The notes under the pieces: model-generated
What the model was told of the DNA's origin: nothing
What the model saw: the letters and a program-made list of their open reading frames with translations, nothing else
Database searches by the model: none
Position numbers and translations under genes: made by a program
Shown: piece by piece, positions 19,006 through 29,529 of the stretch
Layout of the letters: each line of letters begins with the position of its first letter
How positions within the stretch are numbered: position 1 is the stretch's first letter
Assembly: GCA_021927905.1 (NCBI GenBank)
Contig: BLLK01000071.1
Span: 55,344-119,343, forward strand
Length of the DNA stretch: 64,000 nucleotides
DNA from: Chaetoceros tenuissimus
Lineage: Eukaryota; Bacillariophyta; Thalassiosirophyceae; Chaetocerotales; Chaetocerotaceae
Reading direction: 5' to 3'

Positions 19006-20478
19006 TTATTTTCTTTCATTATTTGAACAATATCCACATGTTCTTTGGCAAGTTAGTAAAAACCTTCTGTGTCTGCATCTCTTTTCTGGTTTTCTTTGTA
19101 CGTATCTACAGCGCCGCCTCCTTCTTCTTTTGTTATTTATCACGAAATGTCTCTTTGAGTCGGAGCACACTGCACAATTATTGCAAGCAAGTTTACAATG
19201 ACTGCGGACACCAGATATCGAACACAGACTCTGATTTTCTCGTACAATAGAGCATGGAATGAGCTCGTTATTGACAACTAGATCTAGATTTGAATCCTCG
19301 CATACCCAATCAATTTCGCGATCACCTGTCCTACACCAATCTGGTTTCATATTTGAACTATAGTCCTTGCAGACATTGTCTTTGATCCATGAAAACTACG
19401 AAGGAGTCGAGTCATAATATTGATGAGAGACCGATTGAAAATGGTATATGACAGATGTCAATTGTACTATTTGTATGAACCAGAGACGAGAGAAACCTAC
19501 TTACCCCTTTTGATATCCTACTATAAACTCCCTACGAAATTATTTCATGTTAAAAAGTGATATTGCATAAAAAAAGTGAAGAAAAGTAAACGATTGGAAC
19601 TTACAGGGTGCCATTTTGAAGCGCAACCAAAGCCCCACGACACCAATCCAACGAGTGTGTTGCTTTCTTCATCCCAAAGCGGTCCGCCACTGTCTCCTGA
19701 GGGGTTTTGGGGGGCTTAGAATTATTGCACAAGGATCATTTTCAAAAATGTGTTCCAATATTGACTTACCCTGACATGCATCTTTACCTTGTCCAGCAGC
19801 ACATAACATATTGTCCTTAATTTCATGAAATGTATAACCGTAATCATTTACGCATCTAGAATTTGATATGTAGCCGACATCAACATGTTTCAAATGGTTG
19901 GAACGTCTTCCTCCTTCTTCTGTCAGACCAAAACCTGCAACCCACATTTTTTCCCCGTCAACATAATGATCTGCTAATGAACCATTGTCTATGTTAACGG
20001 GATGAATTGAAGAACTTCTCTTCAACTTTACCAAGGCAAAATCGTTGTGAAGGCCATGAGATTTGTATTCCGGGTGTACTATCTTTTTGTCAATCTCTAT
20101 GAATTCAACATGTTGATTGCAATTGCTACCTTCCTTGTATCCCGGACAAAGTGCTCCAACTTGATACCCTTTCATATTTCCATGAATGCAATGTGCTGCT
20201 GTCAACACATAATCTGCAGCTATCAGATTCCCTGAACAACCATCCCAGTTCCCATTCTTTTCAATCGACCTAGCAATCCATGTATATCGATCTTTTGGAG
20301 CATTGATACCTCCAACAATTCTTGAGGTGATACCATTGAATATGTTTGTTGTTGTCGATTCTGTAACATTTGCTAACGCATCTCCTTTAGGTAAAAAAGC
20401 AATGAATACTCCCAACAAGAGTATGCGTATATTTAACAAATGCATAATTATTTCTGATAGCTTGTCTTTAATATTCAC
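19006..20478 (-). CDS. Secreted trypsin-family serine protease with ShK-like Cys-rich tail
   Basis: Four exons: 20478-19770, 19696-19605, 19531-19505 (27 bases), 19395-19006; 405 residues, or 394 from the likelier ATG at 20445 (MHLLNIRILLLGVFIAFLP, signal peptide). S1 domain with RIVGG activation site, TAAHC, NDFALVKLKR, and GDSGGP split over the exon 1/2 junction. The 27-base exon encodes GVYSRISKG, and its 5' intron sits at the same codon as in the neighbouring protease gene, supporting a tandem duplication. The tail has a Cys-rich segment (SGVRSHCKLACNNC) and a basic ShK-like segment ending CQRTCGYCSNNERK. The intron after the Cys of the S1 N-lobe in the neighbour is absent here. Confidence 0.88.
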
Positions 20479-20817
20479 TGAAGTACATGTAGCATTATAT
20501 GTTGCAATGTTGCCAGTCCATTGCCACTTTCTAATATTATAACACGCGGTGCATTCTACTTCGTTGCTCGTTGGTGTGAAAGTGATAAAAAAGTCCGCTG
20601 TTCCTCCTCATTCCCTAGGACATAGCCTTCTCCCTCATTCCAGCTGTCGTTCTAGAGACACCACAGACAATTTAGAATTGTTTTAGTCGTGCCAACAGGT
20701 GAAATTAATATAAAAATGAGAGTAAAGTTATACAACTCGTAGTAGAATGTAGAATGTAAATTGTCCGGAATCTTGTTTAGCCTTATATTATTTCATTTTT
20801 TCATTTTGTTTCTTTAT
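20479..20817. other. Intergenic region
   Basis: Promoter side of the second protease and 3' side of the SET gene. Nothing further recognised. Confidence 0.4.
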
Positions 20818-22050
20818 TTAGTAAATCAAATCAGGAAACTTATTTTTCATAAATTCAATTCCCTTCATTAGTACTTCTACCCTGGCCGCGAGATATCGTT
20901 TCAATATATCATCATTATTATCGACAGCCCAGTTAATTCCTTCTTTAGCTTCATAGATGGCGCCATCCACAAAAGATGCAATAAATGAAAACACCTCTTC
21001 TTCAATTTCATCTGAGATTGGTTTTGCAAAAACAGCAGTCTGTGTCAGAGTATCGTCCATCAGGAGTTTTTCCATGACAACTGATTCTGGGGTCAAATAA
21101 GATCGCAACAGAGCTAACGATCCACTATCCAAAGCTCCGTTGTTATCTATGGTTACTCGCACTGGTTCTTTGCGAATCATCCGAACATCCACAAATTCTT
21201 TATTATATGGATTTTGATTGGAATCAACGAATCCATATTCACACAAAGTCTCGAGATTCGAGAAAGATCCGTAGGAAATAAATACTTCATCACCCTTTTC
21301 GAATTTTTTGTCGACAGACAAGAAGAGTTCATCCTCCAATATACTTCCTCTTGTTTTGGATGAGAAATCATGATTTAGCATATCCAAAACAGGAGTCATT
21401 GCGTATCCTTTATCGAGTAAGAAATTTGCTCTAGAATTTACACATGCCAATGCCCATTCGTCAATATTCATTTCTTTACATTTTTGTTTGGAAGCCATGG
21501 CTTTTTGATAAATATACCCTCCATCAAATTCACTGACTTTCTCTAGTTTGTCCTGAGACCAAAATCTTGGCATTGATTGAAGTGAATCAGAAGTTATCTT
21601 TGGTAGCACATTAATGTAAGCAGCAAATTCGGACTCATCACCAACTCTTTTTTCCTCTGCTAATCTTATAGCTAATGCCTCGGGAGATTCTGCTACAATG
21701 CAGGCTTTTAATGGTACTCTCAGGATAGGTCCGTCTATAGTCTCTGGGCGCTCGTTATCTTTGGAGTACTTCATAAATCTGTAGTCGTCATTTTTCAAAT
21801 CTAAATCAAGTGGAGTTATAATTCCTTTCTCAATGCACCAATCTTTAAATGATGACAAATCGCCATTATTTGATACAGTTGTGGCCCTGATGGAAGATAT
21901 TGCACGCAAACATTTTCTTGAGCTGCTGCCATAGAAATTCAGAAATGCTGGTGCTTGGAATGCATGAGAATGTTGGAGGGCCATTATGAGAAGAACAAAA
22001 GTTATCAATGTCACTGCATCGTCTCTTCTTGACTTTTTGTAGTTCATCAC
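20818..22050 (-). CDS. Plastid-targeted SET-domain protein lysine methyltransferase (Rubisco LSMT/SETD3-like)
   Basis: SET enzymes of this group methylate lysines of non-histone proteins; plant members act on Rubisco large subunit or plastid aldolase. 410 residues. The N-terminus has a hydrophobic signal peptide ending SHA-FQAP, a close match to the diatom ASAFAP plastid motif, then a Ser/Arg-rich transit stretch. The SET core is recognisable from FKDWCIEKGI through NSRANFLL, PVLDMLNHD, the binding motif GDEVFISYGSFSN and CEYGFVD, followed by the LSMT-type helical C-terminal region. Single exon. The substrate cannot be read from sequence. Confidence 0.88.
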   Translation of the reverse strand: MMNYKKSRRDDAVTLITFVLLIMALQHSHAFQAPAFLNFYGSSSRKCLRAISSIRATTVSNNGDLSSFKDWCIEKGIITPLDLDLKNDDYRFMKYSKDNERPETIDGPILRVPLKACIVAESPEALAIRLAEEKRVGDESEFAAYINVLPKITSDSLQSMPRFWSQDKLEKVSEFDGGYIYQKAMASKQKCKEMNIDEWALACVNSRANFLLDKGYAMTPVLDMLNHDFSSKTRGSILEDELFLSVDKKFEKGDEVFISYGSFSNLETLCEYGFVDSNQNPYNKEFVDVRMIRKEPVRVTIDNNGALDSGSLALLRSYLTPESVVMEKLLMDDTLTQTAVFAKPISDEIEEEVFSFIASFVDGAIYEAKEGINWAVDNNDDILKRYLAARVEVLMKGIEFMKNKFPDLIY

Positions 22051-22351
22051 AAAATAGAAAGTGGAAGATATGGTATAAACTATACTGGCGACGAAAGGTC
22101 TGTAAAGAATACCGCAAATACTATTTCTATTTCATCTACGAGTAATAGCAGTAGTGAAGGTTATATTTTTGTGGGTGATGAGTGATAATGATAAGGATTA
22201 ATGATGATGATAGGTTGATGTTGACAGTTAGGCAGTATGTCACCAGCTAAGTGGTGACGTGTGAAGAGGTGATAACTGACCACAAAAATCTACTACGTCC
22301 GTCATTGGAAAAATAGATCTTGTCTCGGGGCTAGTTTATCTATTTTTATTT
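22051..22351. other. Intergenic region
   Basis: Contains GATGATGAT/TGATAATGAT-type low-complexity sequence around 22175-22215. No gene. Confidence 0.4.
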
Positions 22352-23767
22352 TTAAGATATAATGCAGAAGTTGCATTTTCTTTTGTTTGAAATTTGGTGT
22401 AATCCCGAAAGTTCCCTGTCATACAGTTTGATTAAATAGTCAATACACTCCCCAGAGTTCATACCTTCAACGATTCCAAAAATATACTGCATAGATTGTG
22501 TCAAGTCCATCACAACTGGATTTTCACACCATTCCAATATCTTGCTTTCAGGGATTCCATTCCCAAGTAAAATCCTACCGAAATTATCTTCTGTCACAGT
22601 CGTGCCACACCAGTGTATTCTATCTGATAAAGCTGCTAATGCACTTCCAGATGTGTAAACAATATTTGAACAATTTCGATTTCGACAGGTACTACCTTCA
22701 GGTGCGTGATCCAAGATACCCATACTTTCATACCTGTCATAAATACTGCTACGAATAGTATCTCCATTCGCTTGAGACGGATTAAATTCTGTATCCAGTG
22801 ATGCATCTCCAATCGCATCTGATATAAAATCTTTCCAATTGAGAATATGTGAATCCCAGGCGAAAACGTATACATGAGAGGACATGTCTTTATGCAGATA
22901 CTCAGATCTTTTCAGCATGTAAAATCCATTCAAAATGTAGTACATTTGTCCATTTACATTCATTTGAGCGCAGTCACAGCCAGGAAAGAATCGATACTTA
23001 CTTCCACTTGAGGCATTCTGTTCTTTTGACGAACTGGAAAGAATTCTGCATTTGTGCCAAGATTCATAAAGTTTCTGTTCATCCCATTCAAATTTTATCA
23101 TTGCTTCTCGAGCATTGACAATTCTATTTTCACTCTTGACTACATCTAGTTTTTCGTCAAATATTTTTTCAAACTCTACCCCGTACTCATTGCTAGATAG
23201 AGCAGATCGGCCCTTCACAATCATGGCATATTTAGCCCATATATTATTATCACAAAGACCTCTCTGTGCTACGAACTCGCTGGGTATGTCATATTGTGCA
23301 ATGATTCCACCACCTTCCAAACCCATGTTATCAATATGGGCAAGTAAAACACTTTGAACAGTGTCTCTCATTGCTTGCGTATTTGCGTGTGGATGGATAC
23401 TCAGAAAGCCAATGTTGTATGGAGAATCATTTCGAAGATTGTAATCCAATAAATATCTGTTCATTATTCGCACAGAGCTAATGGTATGACTACATTGGTC
23501 GTCATTAAAGTGACCCAATAGATATTGATGGCTTAATCCCAATGCTTGGGCCTCGTCTACAACATCTTTTTCGCACAGAGGGCTCACTATTTCGGAGTTA
23601 TCACGTGAATCTCTTGAATTGATCAGATTTATAGGCATTGGTGATTGAGGAGTAGCTGGAGGAGGTGAAGATGTATCTATATGAATGCTATTGTTCTCGT
23701 AATCTCCCTGTAAAAGTGAGAATCTGAAGGGTTCGTTCGGGCTGGTTTCCTCTTCTTGTTGGCTCAT
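22352..23767 (-). CDS. Uncharacterised protein with possible NDK-like region and C-terminal CaaX box
   Basis: 471 residues, single exon. After a Ser/Pro-rich N-terminus (about 1-110), residues ~115-230 begin GFLSIHPHANTQAMRDTVQS and resemble the start of nucleoside-diphosphate-kinase-like ferredoxin folds, but a catalytic NDK His motif is not evident. A second conserved-looking region contains YYILNGFYMLKRSEYLH, VYVFAWDSHILNWKDFISDA and RIHWCGTTVTEDNFGRILL, reminiscent of an uncharacterised algal family. The protein ends KRKCNFCIIS: a CaaX box preceded by a basic run and an extra Cys, predicting prenylation and membrane attachment. Function unknown; the NDK resemblance is tentative. Confidence 0.7.
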   Translation of the reverse strand: MSQQEEETSPNEPFRFSLLQGDYENNSIHIDTSSPPPATPQSPMPINLINSRDSRDNSEIVSPLCEKDVVDEAQALGLSHQYLLGHFNDDQCSHTISSVRIMNRYLLDYNLRNDSPYNIGFLSIHPHANTQAMRDTVQSVLLAHIDNMGLEGGGIIAQYDIPSEFVAQRGLCDNNIWAKYAMIVKGRSALSSNEYGVEFEKIFDEKLDVVKSENRIVNAREAMIKFEWDEQKLYESWHKCRILSSSSKEQNASSGSKYRFFPGCDCAQMNVNGQMYYILNGFYMLKRSEYLHKDMSSHVYVFAWDSHILNWKDFISDAIGDASLDTEFNPSQANGDTIRSSIYDRYESMGILDHAPEGSTCRNRNCSNIVYTSGSALAALSDRIHWCGTTVTEDNFGRILLGNGIPESKILEWCENPVVMDLTQSMQYIFGIVEGMNSGECIDYLIKLYDRELSGLHQISNKRKCNFCIIS

Positions 23768-24271
23768 TCTGAATTGCGATCAATTGGTGTCTGTCTACAC
23801 ACAAAGTCAAGTCTCGGAAATCGCTATTTTTGCTTTGTCGCTGAGTATCGAGTACCTTTTTGGTTCGTTAAATTACAACAAGATTATGCAGGTTGATATT
23901 CTCTTCAAAAAGAATTAAATGACTCAACTGATGAGTGACTTGACTTGATGTATATGTATGTATGAGGTTTGAAGTGTTTGCTGTTTTTGCCATCTTTCCT
24001 CCTCCTCCTCTCTCCTCTCCTCTGTACTTACGAAAATTGTACCTCACGCACGTAGGTACATTAGTAATGGTGTCAACAAATAAATAATGTCCTAATATGA
24101 TGTATTTAAATGATGACATCTCAGTAGTGGTATCTACGTGCTGCATACACGCCTCTATCTAATCATCAACATCCAACATCAAAGCTCAACCAACGAAATT
24201 GACACAACCACAACAACCAACTCCAAAAAGTTTCATTAGCACTCATCACCTACAAAGATGAAACAAAGCAA
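23768..24271. other. Divergent promoter region between the CaaX protein and Obg genes
   Basis: Roughly 500 bases shared by two divergent genes, with a CCTCCTCCTCTCTCCTCTCCTC pyrimidine tract near 23999-24020. A five-codon upstream ORF precedes Obg (see 24258-24275). Confidence 0.45.
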
Positions 24272-24275
24272 ATGA
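24258..24275 (+). promoter_or_regulatory. Short upstream ORF overlapping the Obg start (ATGA)
   Basis: ATG AAA CAA AGC AAA TGA: the uORF stop TGA (24273-24275) overlaps the Obg start ATG (24272-24274) as ATGA. Such an arrangement can allow termination-coupled reinitiation or lower the translation of the main frame. It matters only if the mRNA 5' end lies upstream of 24258. Confidence 0.4.
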
Positions 24276-25893
24276 AATCCATAATTGGAAAGATACATCA
24301 AATTTTATCACAGCCAAGGACCAGTCAATTGAGTCTTTTCTCTACACTAGCTGTCATAGATCCTCGGGCGTCGTCTACAAGTAAAAAGAAATCATCTAAA
24401 CATCGCAAGCAGAGGGGAGGGCATTATAAATTTGTAGATAGGGCCAAATTAAGAGTCAACGGAGGTTCAGGGGGCAAAGGATGTATCTCTTATGAATCCA
24501 AATTAGGATCATTTAAGAAGCGACCAGATGGTGGTCATGGTGGTAGAGGTGGAAATGTTGTCTTGGTTGCAGATAAAGCAGAACAGAGTCTAAACCTACA
24601 AGCACATCATTTTAAAGCTGAAGATGGACAGAATGGTTCTTCGCAACAAATGCACGGAAGAAATGGGAAAGACAAAGTCATCAGAGTGCCATGTGGTGTC
24701 ATTGTGAAGAGGTGAGAAATGTTCTTTTGTTGATTGAAAAATGTAATGATATCTAGTATCTCACGATAAATGTTAGAGTTCTAGAGTACAATGAGTATTG
24801 GGACGAAGAAAATCAAGTGGTCGGAGTGTATGGCGAAGAGCACGATGAGGAATACTCGGACTTCGATATTGAAAATGAGTATTCATTTGAAAATGTTGGA
24901 GTTGGTGAAAGTGAGTCCATCATAAATAATCAATCAGTACCAAAAGACTATGACGAAGTTGTAAATCAAGAAGTAAAGAGTGAGGAAGATGGAATGTATC
25001 ATTGGGAAAGTGATTCCCAAGCAATCAATGATTTTGACGAGGATGAAAATGATGTACTAATATCGTCAACCGATATGCTTCAAGATGGTGAAAGAGAGAA
25101 AATTGTTGTGGCTGATTTGGACAAGCCTGGAAGCTACATTGTAATTGCCAATGGTGGCAAAGGTGGAGTTGGTAATTGTTCATTGGCAAAACGACAACAT
25201 ATACCTGAACTTGTTGCGAAAAGTGGAGAAAGGGCCCAAGGGAAACCCGGTGATATTATGCATCTGGAACTTGAGTTAAAGCTCATTGCAGATATAGGTT
25301 TAGTCGGGTATCCTAACGCTGGGAAATCGTCTTTGTTGGCCGCAATGAGCAAAGCTCAACCAGAGATTGCACCATATCCATTCACTACTTTGCACCCTTT
25401 GGTTGGTATGCTCGAGTACAGAGATGGTTTCAGAGCTATCCTTGCAGATGTCCCTGGAATCGTGGATGGGGCATCTGTTGGTAGAGGTCGCGGATTTGAC
25501 TTTCTCAGGCATCTTGAACGTACGAAAGCACTTATGTACATTGTTGACGCAGCTGGTGTTGATGGAAGAGATCCACTCCATGATCTGACTACTCTAGCAT
25601 GTGAAATACAGTCTTATGGTGGAGGAGATATGCATCAACGACCAGCATTGGTTGTAGCCAACAAACTCGACTTGATTCCGGATTTAGACGTTCAAGATGA
25701 AATGCTATTAGAAATTAGTAAAGTTGCACTCGATTGTGGTATAAATTTTGATGGAGAAGTTCATGGTATATCAGCTGGAGTAACTGGAGAAGGTTTGGGA
25801 TCTCTTTCGAAATCCATTAGGTCGATTGTAGAGGCCGGTGAAGATTTACAAGTGTCCAAAAATGAAGAAGCATTTTACAACTTTAAATTTTAA
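24272..25893 (+). CDS. Obg-family GTPase, organellar type, with acidic insertion
   Basis: Obg GTPases assist large ribosomal subunit assembly. Two exons, 24272-24711 and 24777-25893 (518 residues). The basic N-terminus (to about residue 50) suggests mitochondrial or plastid import. The Gly-rich Obg fold follows (KLRVNGGSGGKGCISY, KRPDGGHGGRGGNVVLVAD). Right at the intron the fold is interrupted by a strongly acidic insertion of ~95 residues (EEHDEEYSDFDIENEYSFEN...) before it resumes at KPGSYIVIANGGKGGVGN. G-domain motifs are complete: GYPNAGKSS, FTTLHP, DVPGIVDGA, NKLDLI. It ends without a C-terminal Obg extension. Confidence 0.95.
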
Positions 25894-26838
25894 AAAATGT
25901 TGTATTCAATGACCTGCATTGATTTCTTTTATATATTGTGTGTAATTGGACAATTACACATGAGATTCTCTAATGCAACCGAGATAAAGGAGAGAAAGGC
26001 GAAGCAGAAGCGTAAGGGATGTAAAGCCAAGGAACAGTGCAACTGTTCCAATAAAAAAAACATGCAGACCATATTGGAATCAAAATTTTCCAAAACGTCG
26101 CAAGCACCATCTCATGCGCAATACAACATATACGTATATATAGTAGCATCTTACACTACTACTTGTGCCGAAAGGGCGTTAAATCAGATATCCATGTGAT
26201 CTATATCTGCCAATGACAAAAGAAGGAATCAACCACGCGAGAATCAAACCCAAAACTTTGCACAAAAAAATGCATAAACTCCGCGTGTCGTGCAATGCCC
26301 AGTTCCTCTGTTGAAAAAGAAATAATGAAACGGAGAATAAAAGGATGAGGTAAAAGTTGAATGAACAGCTTGCAAAAGGATGGTGGGTCTATTTTAGCTG
26401 ATGAAATGTTTCGAGTCCCATGTTTGCCACCACCATCATCAATCTTGCTCCATTAGTTTCACTGGAGCTAGCTTTCCTTCGACAATGCTTTTGCTCAGCT
26501 GCTTGGCTGCACCCAGTGTAACATTTAATGTATTTTGTGTGGTTAGGTGTAATGTATGAAATTTGTAACAATAATAGGAGTGTCACTGTTAGAAATTTTG
26601 ATGATTTTTTTTATACCATCAAAGTACTTAGGTAAAGGGTGTCAACAAAACTTTGATGATTTTATTTATACTAAGAAAGTATTTACTGTAATCAGTCATA
26701 CTCACAACTCATAAAAATTTATATAGCGTTCAACGTACAAGACGAAAGTCGAGACTTACTTTTTAAAATTTAGAATTGTGAGAGATATTGCGTCAATGAC
26801 ATTCTCGTGGGATTAAAACATTCATCAGCTAAAATATT
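25894..26838. other. Long intergenic region upstream of the tRNA
   Basis: About 945 bases. Small open frames lack family features. An imperfect direct repeat lies at 26597-26690. The region otherwise holds the Obg 3' UTR. Confidence 0.4.
26597..26690. repeat. Imperfect direct repeat, period about 55
   Basis: TTTGATGATTTT..TTTATAC followed by AAAGTA..TTA occurs at 26597 and again at 26652. The copies differ at several bases. Unknown significance. Confidence 0.55.
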
Positions 26839-26911
26839 CACCGAATGTGGGGATCGAACCCACGACCACACGATTAAGAGTCGTGCGCTCTACCGACTGA
26901 GCTAATTCGGC
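26839..26911 (-). tRNA. tRNA-Lys (anticodon CUU)
   Basis: 73 bases on the minus strand folding into a full cloverleaf: acceptor GCCGAAT pairing with ATTCGGT (terminal G-U), D arm GCTC/GAGC, anticodon stem CACGA/TCGTG with loop CTCTTAA (anticodon CTT), variable loop TGGTC, T arm GTGGG/CCCAC with TTCGATC, discriminator G. No intron, no encoded CCA. Internal boxes A (TAGCTCAGTCG) and B (GGTTCGATCCC) match the Pol III consensus. Confidence 0.98.
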
Positions 26912-26982
26912 TGTTGCGACACAGTTTGCTACCACAAAATATGTTCTCTTCCAAAGTATTTTGTAGAGCATGTTCCAAAAAC

Positions 26983-28808
26983 TTATTCTAGTTTATCTTT
27001 ACTTTGTAAATCATTATCTCCATGCTCTGAAACCTCCTCCCCTACATCTTCTTCTTTATGACTTGTCTCTGTATAAGAGTATCCAAATTCATTGCACCGA
27101 CTCTTGTCAACACGATAAATATAGGCTTGAATAAGAAATATGAAAAATACAATGTCGTCCCGTAACGTCATAATTTTATGCTTGGAAATCGTGCTTTTGG
27201 TTAGACGCAATTCATACATAAAATGACATATACAGCTTTTTTACCCTAAACTCTCACCTTCAATGGACTCTCAATCATGAACGCAAATATGTCATCAATA
27301 AATGTGTTGAAAATTTTGTAAAGAAAGACTTTGACTGGAAGATGAGCTACCGACTTTAATCTGTAATTGATGTAAAGCTGTGGACATAGGGTGATGAAAC
27401 CAAACGTATAAACTGCATTGGCTAAATTTGATATTGCCCAAGACCAAAGACTTGTGTACACATAAAACTTTTTTGTGTAAATGGCAGATCCCAATACGAT
27501 GGGATAAAGAAGCAGTGCTAGATAAGTTCTTGCAATGCCGTCATAGTTGACAGTGTCTTGTTCCAGTTGTGTCCTCACCGGTTGGCCCCTAAATTTTACA
27601 AAAGGAAATGAAGAAATCCTGACTGGATTCAAAAACTTTGTACATTTCCAAAATTCAAGAGCTACCCCAGAGCCGATGCTTCCCAACACTAACCAGCTTG
27701 TGCCCCCTCCGTCACAAAGATAGAGAAAAATGATTAGTTGGCATACGAATCTTCCGAGTACTGTTGAAAAAGATACACCTCCCATACTCTTTCTTCCGAC
27801 ATAGAATCCGATTTCGTCACGAAATGCAGCATAATCAAGATATACATGAATAAATGAAATGATTTGCGTCAAGATAAATCTGTACATGTATTCGTCTGAA
27901 ATCATATGTCGTAATTCATCCAACTCATTGGGTCCCAAAACCTTTTCCGCCATTTCAAACCCAAGTAATAATTGTCTATGAGCAACATGTCTTTGTGGAG
28001 AAATGATGCTGAGTTGAATTGAAACATTTATAGGTGGCCTTGGATTTCTCTCCTGTTCTTCTGGAGGTGCTAGTTGAATTTGTGATGAATGTTTCAATGC
28101 AACATCATCCACATGGAAAGTTGGTCTATGATATACTATTCCATCCTTGCTATTTTGAATCAATTGTAATCTAAGACCATCTCCCCTCATCGGATTGCGA
28201 ACAGGATAGACTTGGCCATCTGCAACAAGGCGGAGAACAATGGGTTGCCTATGATATTTGTAATGTGGGACCTTGTCTTTACCACCCCTCCATTCCACAA
28301 TTCTAGTCAATTCAACTATAGTTCTAACGATGGAATCTGTGTCTTCCGCTGTTTGACCATTATCATCCAACCGCTTCAGGACAAACATTGCTTTGAGTTC
28401 AGTAGGTCTTTTTTCAAGTTCAAAAGGGTGATCTTTGTCCACTCTTATCCTAGAAAATTCTGGAAAGTCTAGTGTACAATTAGTCTTCTTCCCTCCAAAT
28501 TTAACTTTAGTAAATATTTTCGACGCTGAAATAGTGAATTTCATAGGATCACATGTCGATAGTAATTTCCATTCAGTCTTTGGTCTTCCTCTAGTTCTAC
28601 TCGTATCTCGTACTGCATTTTCTATATATATTTCGAGTAAGAAATCTGTTCCTGCTTTTCTTTTCAACGAAGAAAATAAGGGAAATGCACATGGATTTGC
28701 TATTCTCATGTCATTATCACAGAGGTCAACTGGCTGAGATGAAATGATAAAGTAGTAAAGAGTCAAAAAAAGATAACCCGCTAGAAAAAGGAATGAGATT
28801 TGCATCAT
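26983..28808 (-). CDS. CLPTM1-family multi-pass membrane protein
   Basis: Two exons, 28808-27258 and 27180-26983, giving 582 residues. Matches the CLPTM1/CLPTM1L family of ER/Golgi membrane proteins: an N-terminal membrane helix (MMQISFLFLAGYLFLTLYYF), a long lumenal region with the NPCAFPLFSSLKRK start, then the typical polytopic C-terminus (SLWSWAISNLANAVYTFGFI, PQLYINYRLKSVAHLP, FNTFIDDIFAFMIESPLK). The second exon carries the family ending MTLRDDIVFFIFLIQAYIYR with RVDKSRCNEFG, followed by an acidic tail. Joining SPLK to HKIMTLRDD across the 77-base intron restores the family sequence. CLPTM1-like proteins have been linked to receptor retention and lipid scrambling in animals; the role here is unknown. 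Confidence 0.93.
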
Positions 28809-29529
28809 TAACTATATCTGGATTCGTTCCTGCACTTAGTAGCTAGAAGTGGTGATGCAATATACTCGTACGCTGATAGAAGTAAAGTCCCTTGTTGATG
28901 ACACACAATAGAGGTCTATGATACCACAAAAGCATAAAGTAACGATGTAGCAGATGAATAATGGAATGATTGAACTATTGCCCTTCGTCCTTTTCAGACA
29001 GTCCCTCAAGACTCAAAAGGCACTTTCACTTTTTTCTTTTTTGGGATTTACATGTTGCTTATCTAGTTTTCGTCAATTATTAACAAATGAAAAAACTGAA
29101 ATACCACAGATAATACACAGAAAAATAGTAGGATTATGTAGTGTATTAGGTGTAGTATTGATATTGATATTGTTATGGTGAGAGAAGGTGGTTGAACATC
29201 AAGCCTATACAATTCGCTCTATGAAACATACAGTCTATTTGTGACACATCAATGACATTATCATCAACGCCATGCCTAATTTTAGTATCTTTTATCTTTT
29301 GTACCAGCTGACAAGATTGAATATCTCAACGTCTCAACGGATATAATCTTGACTATTTTCTATCCCAGAAATCCCGATTCGATTCAGACTATTTTAACCA
29401 TTTGAGCGATAATGTTTTCACCAGCCATCCAACTACTTTTTCTCACAAAGCAAACCTCCAATACTGCACAAACACGAGAAGTGTTTCACAATCTGTAAAA
29501 TTTCGCTGTTTACAATCAAAAAACTTTAC
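28809..29529. other. Divergent intergenic region
   Basis: Between the CLPTM1 gene (-) and the giant gene (+). Contains only the small hydrophobic ORF listed at 28954-29181. Confidence 0.4.
28954..29181 (+). CDS. Possible small two-helix membrane protein
   Basis: 75 codons from ATG to TGA. The product would have two hydrophobic helices (about residues 24-42, LSLFSFLGFTCCLSS, and 60-75, LCSVLGVVLILILLW) joined by a short polar loop. No family recognised. In the divergent promoter region of two larger genes, so it may equally be chance. Confidence 0.3.
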   Translation: MNNGMIELLPFVLFRQSLKTQKALSLFSFLGFTCCLSSFRQLLTNEKTEIPQIIHRKIVGLCSVLGVVLILILLW

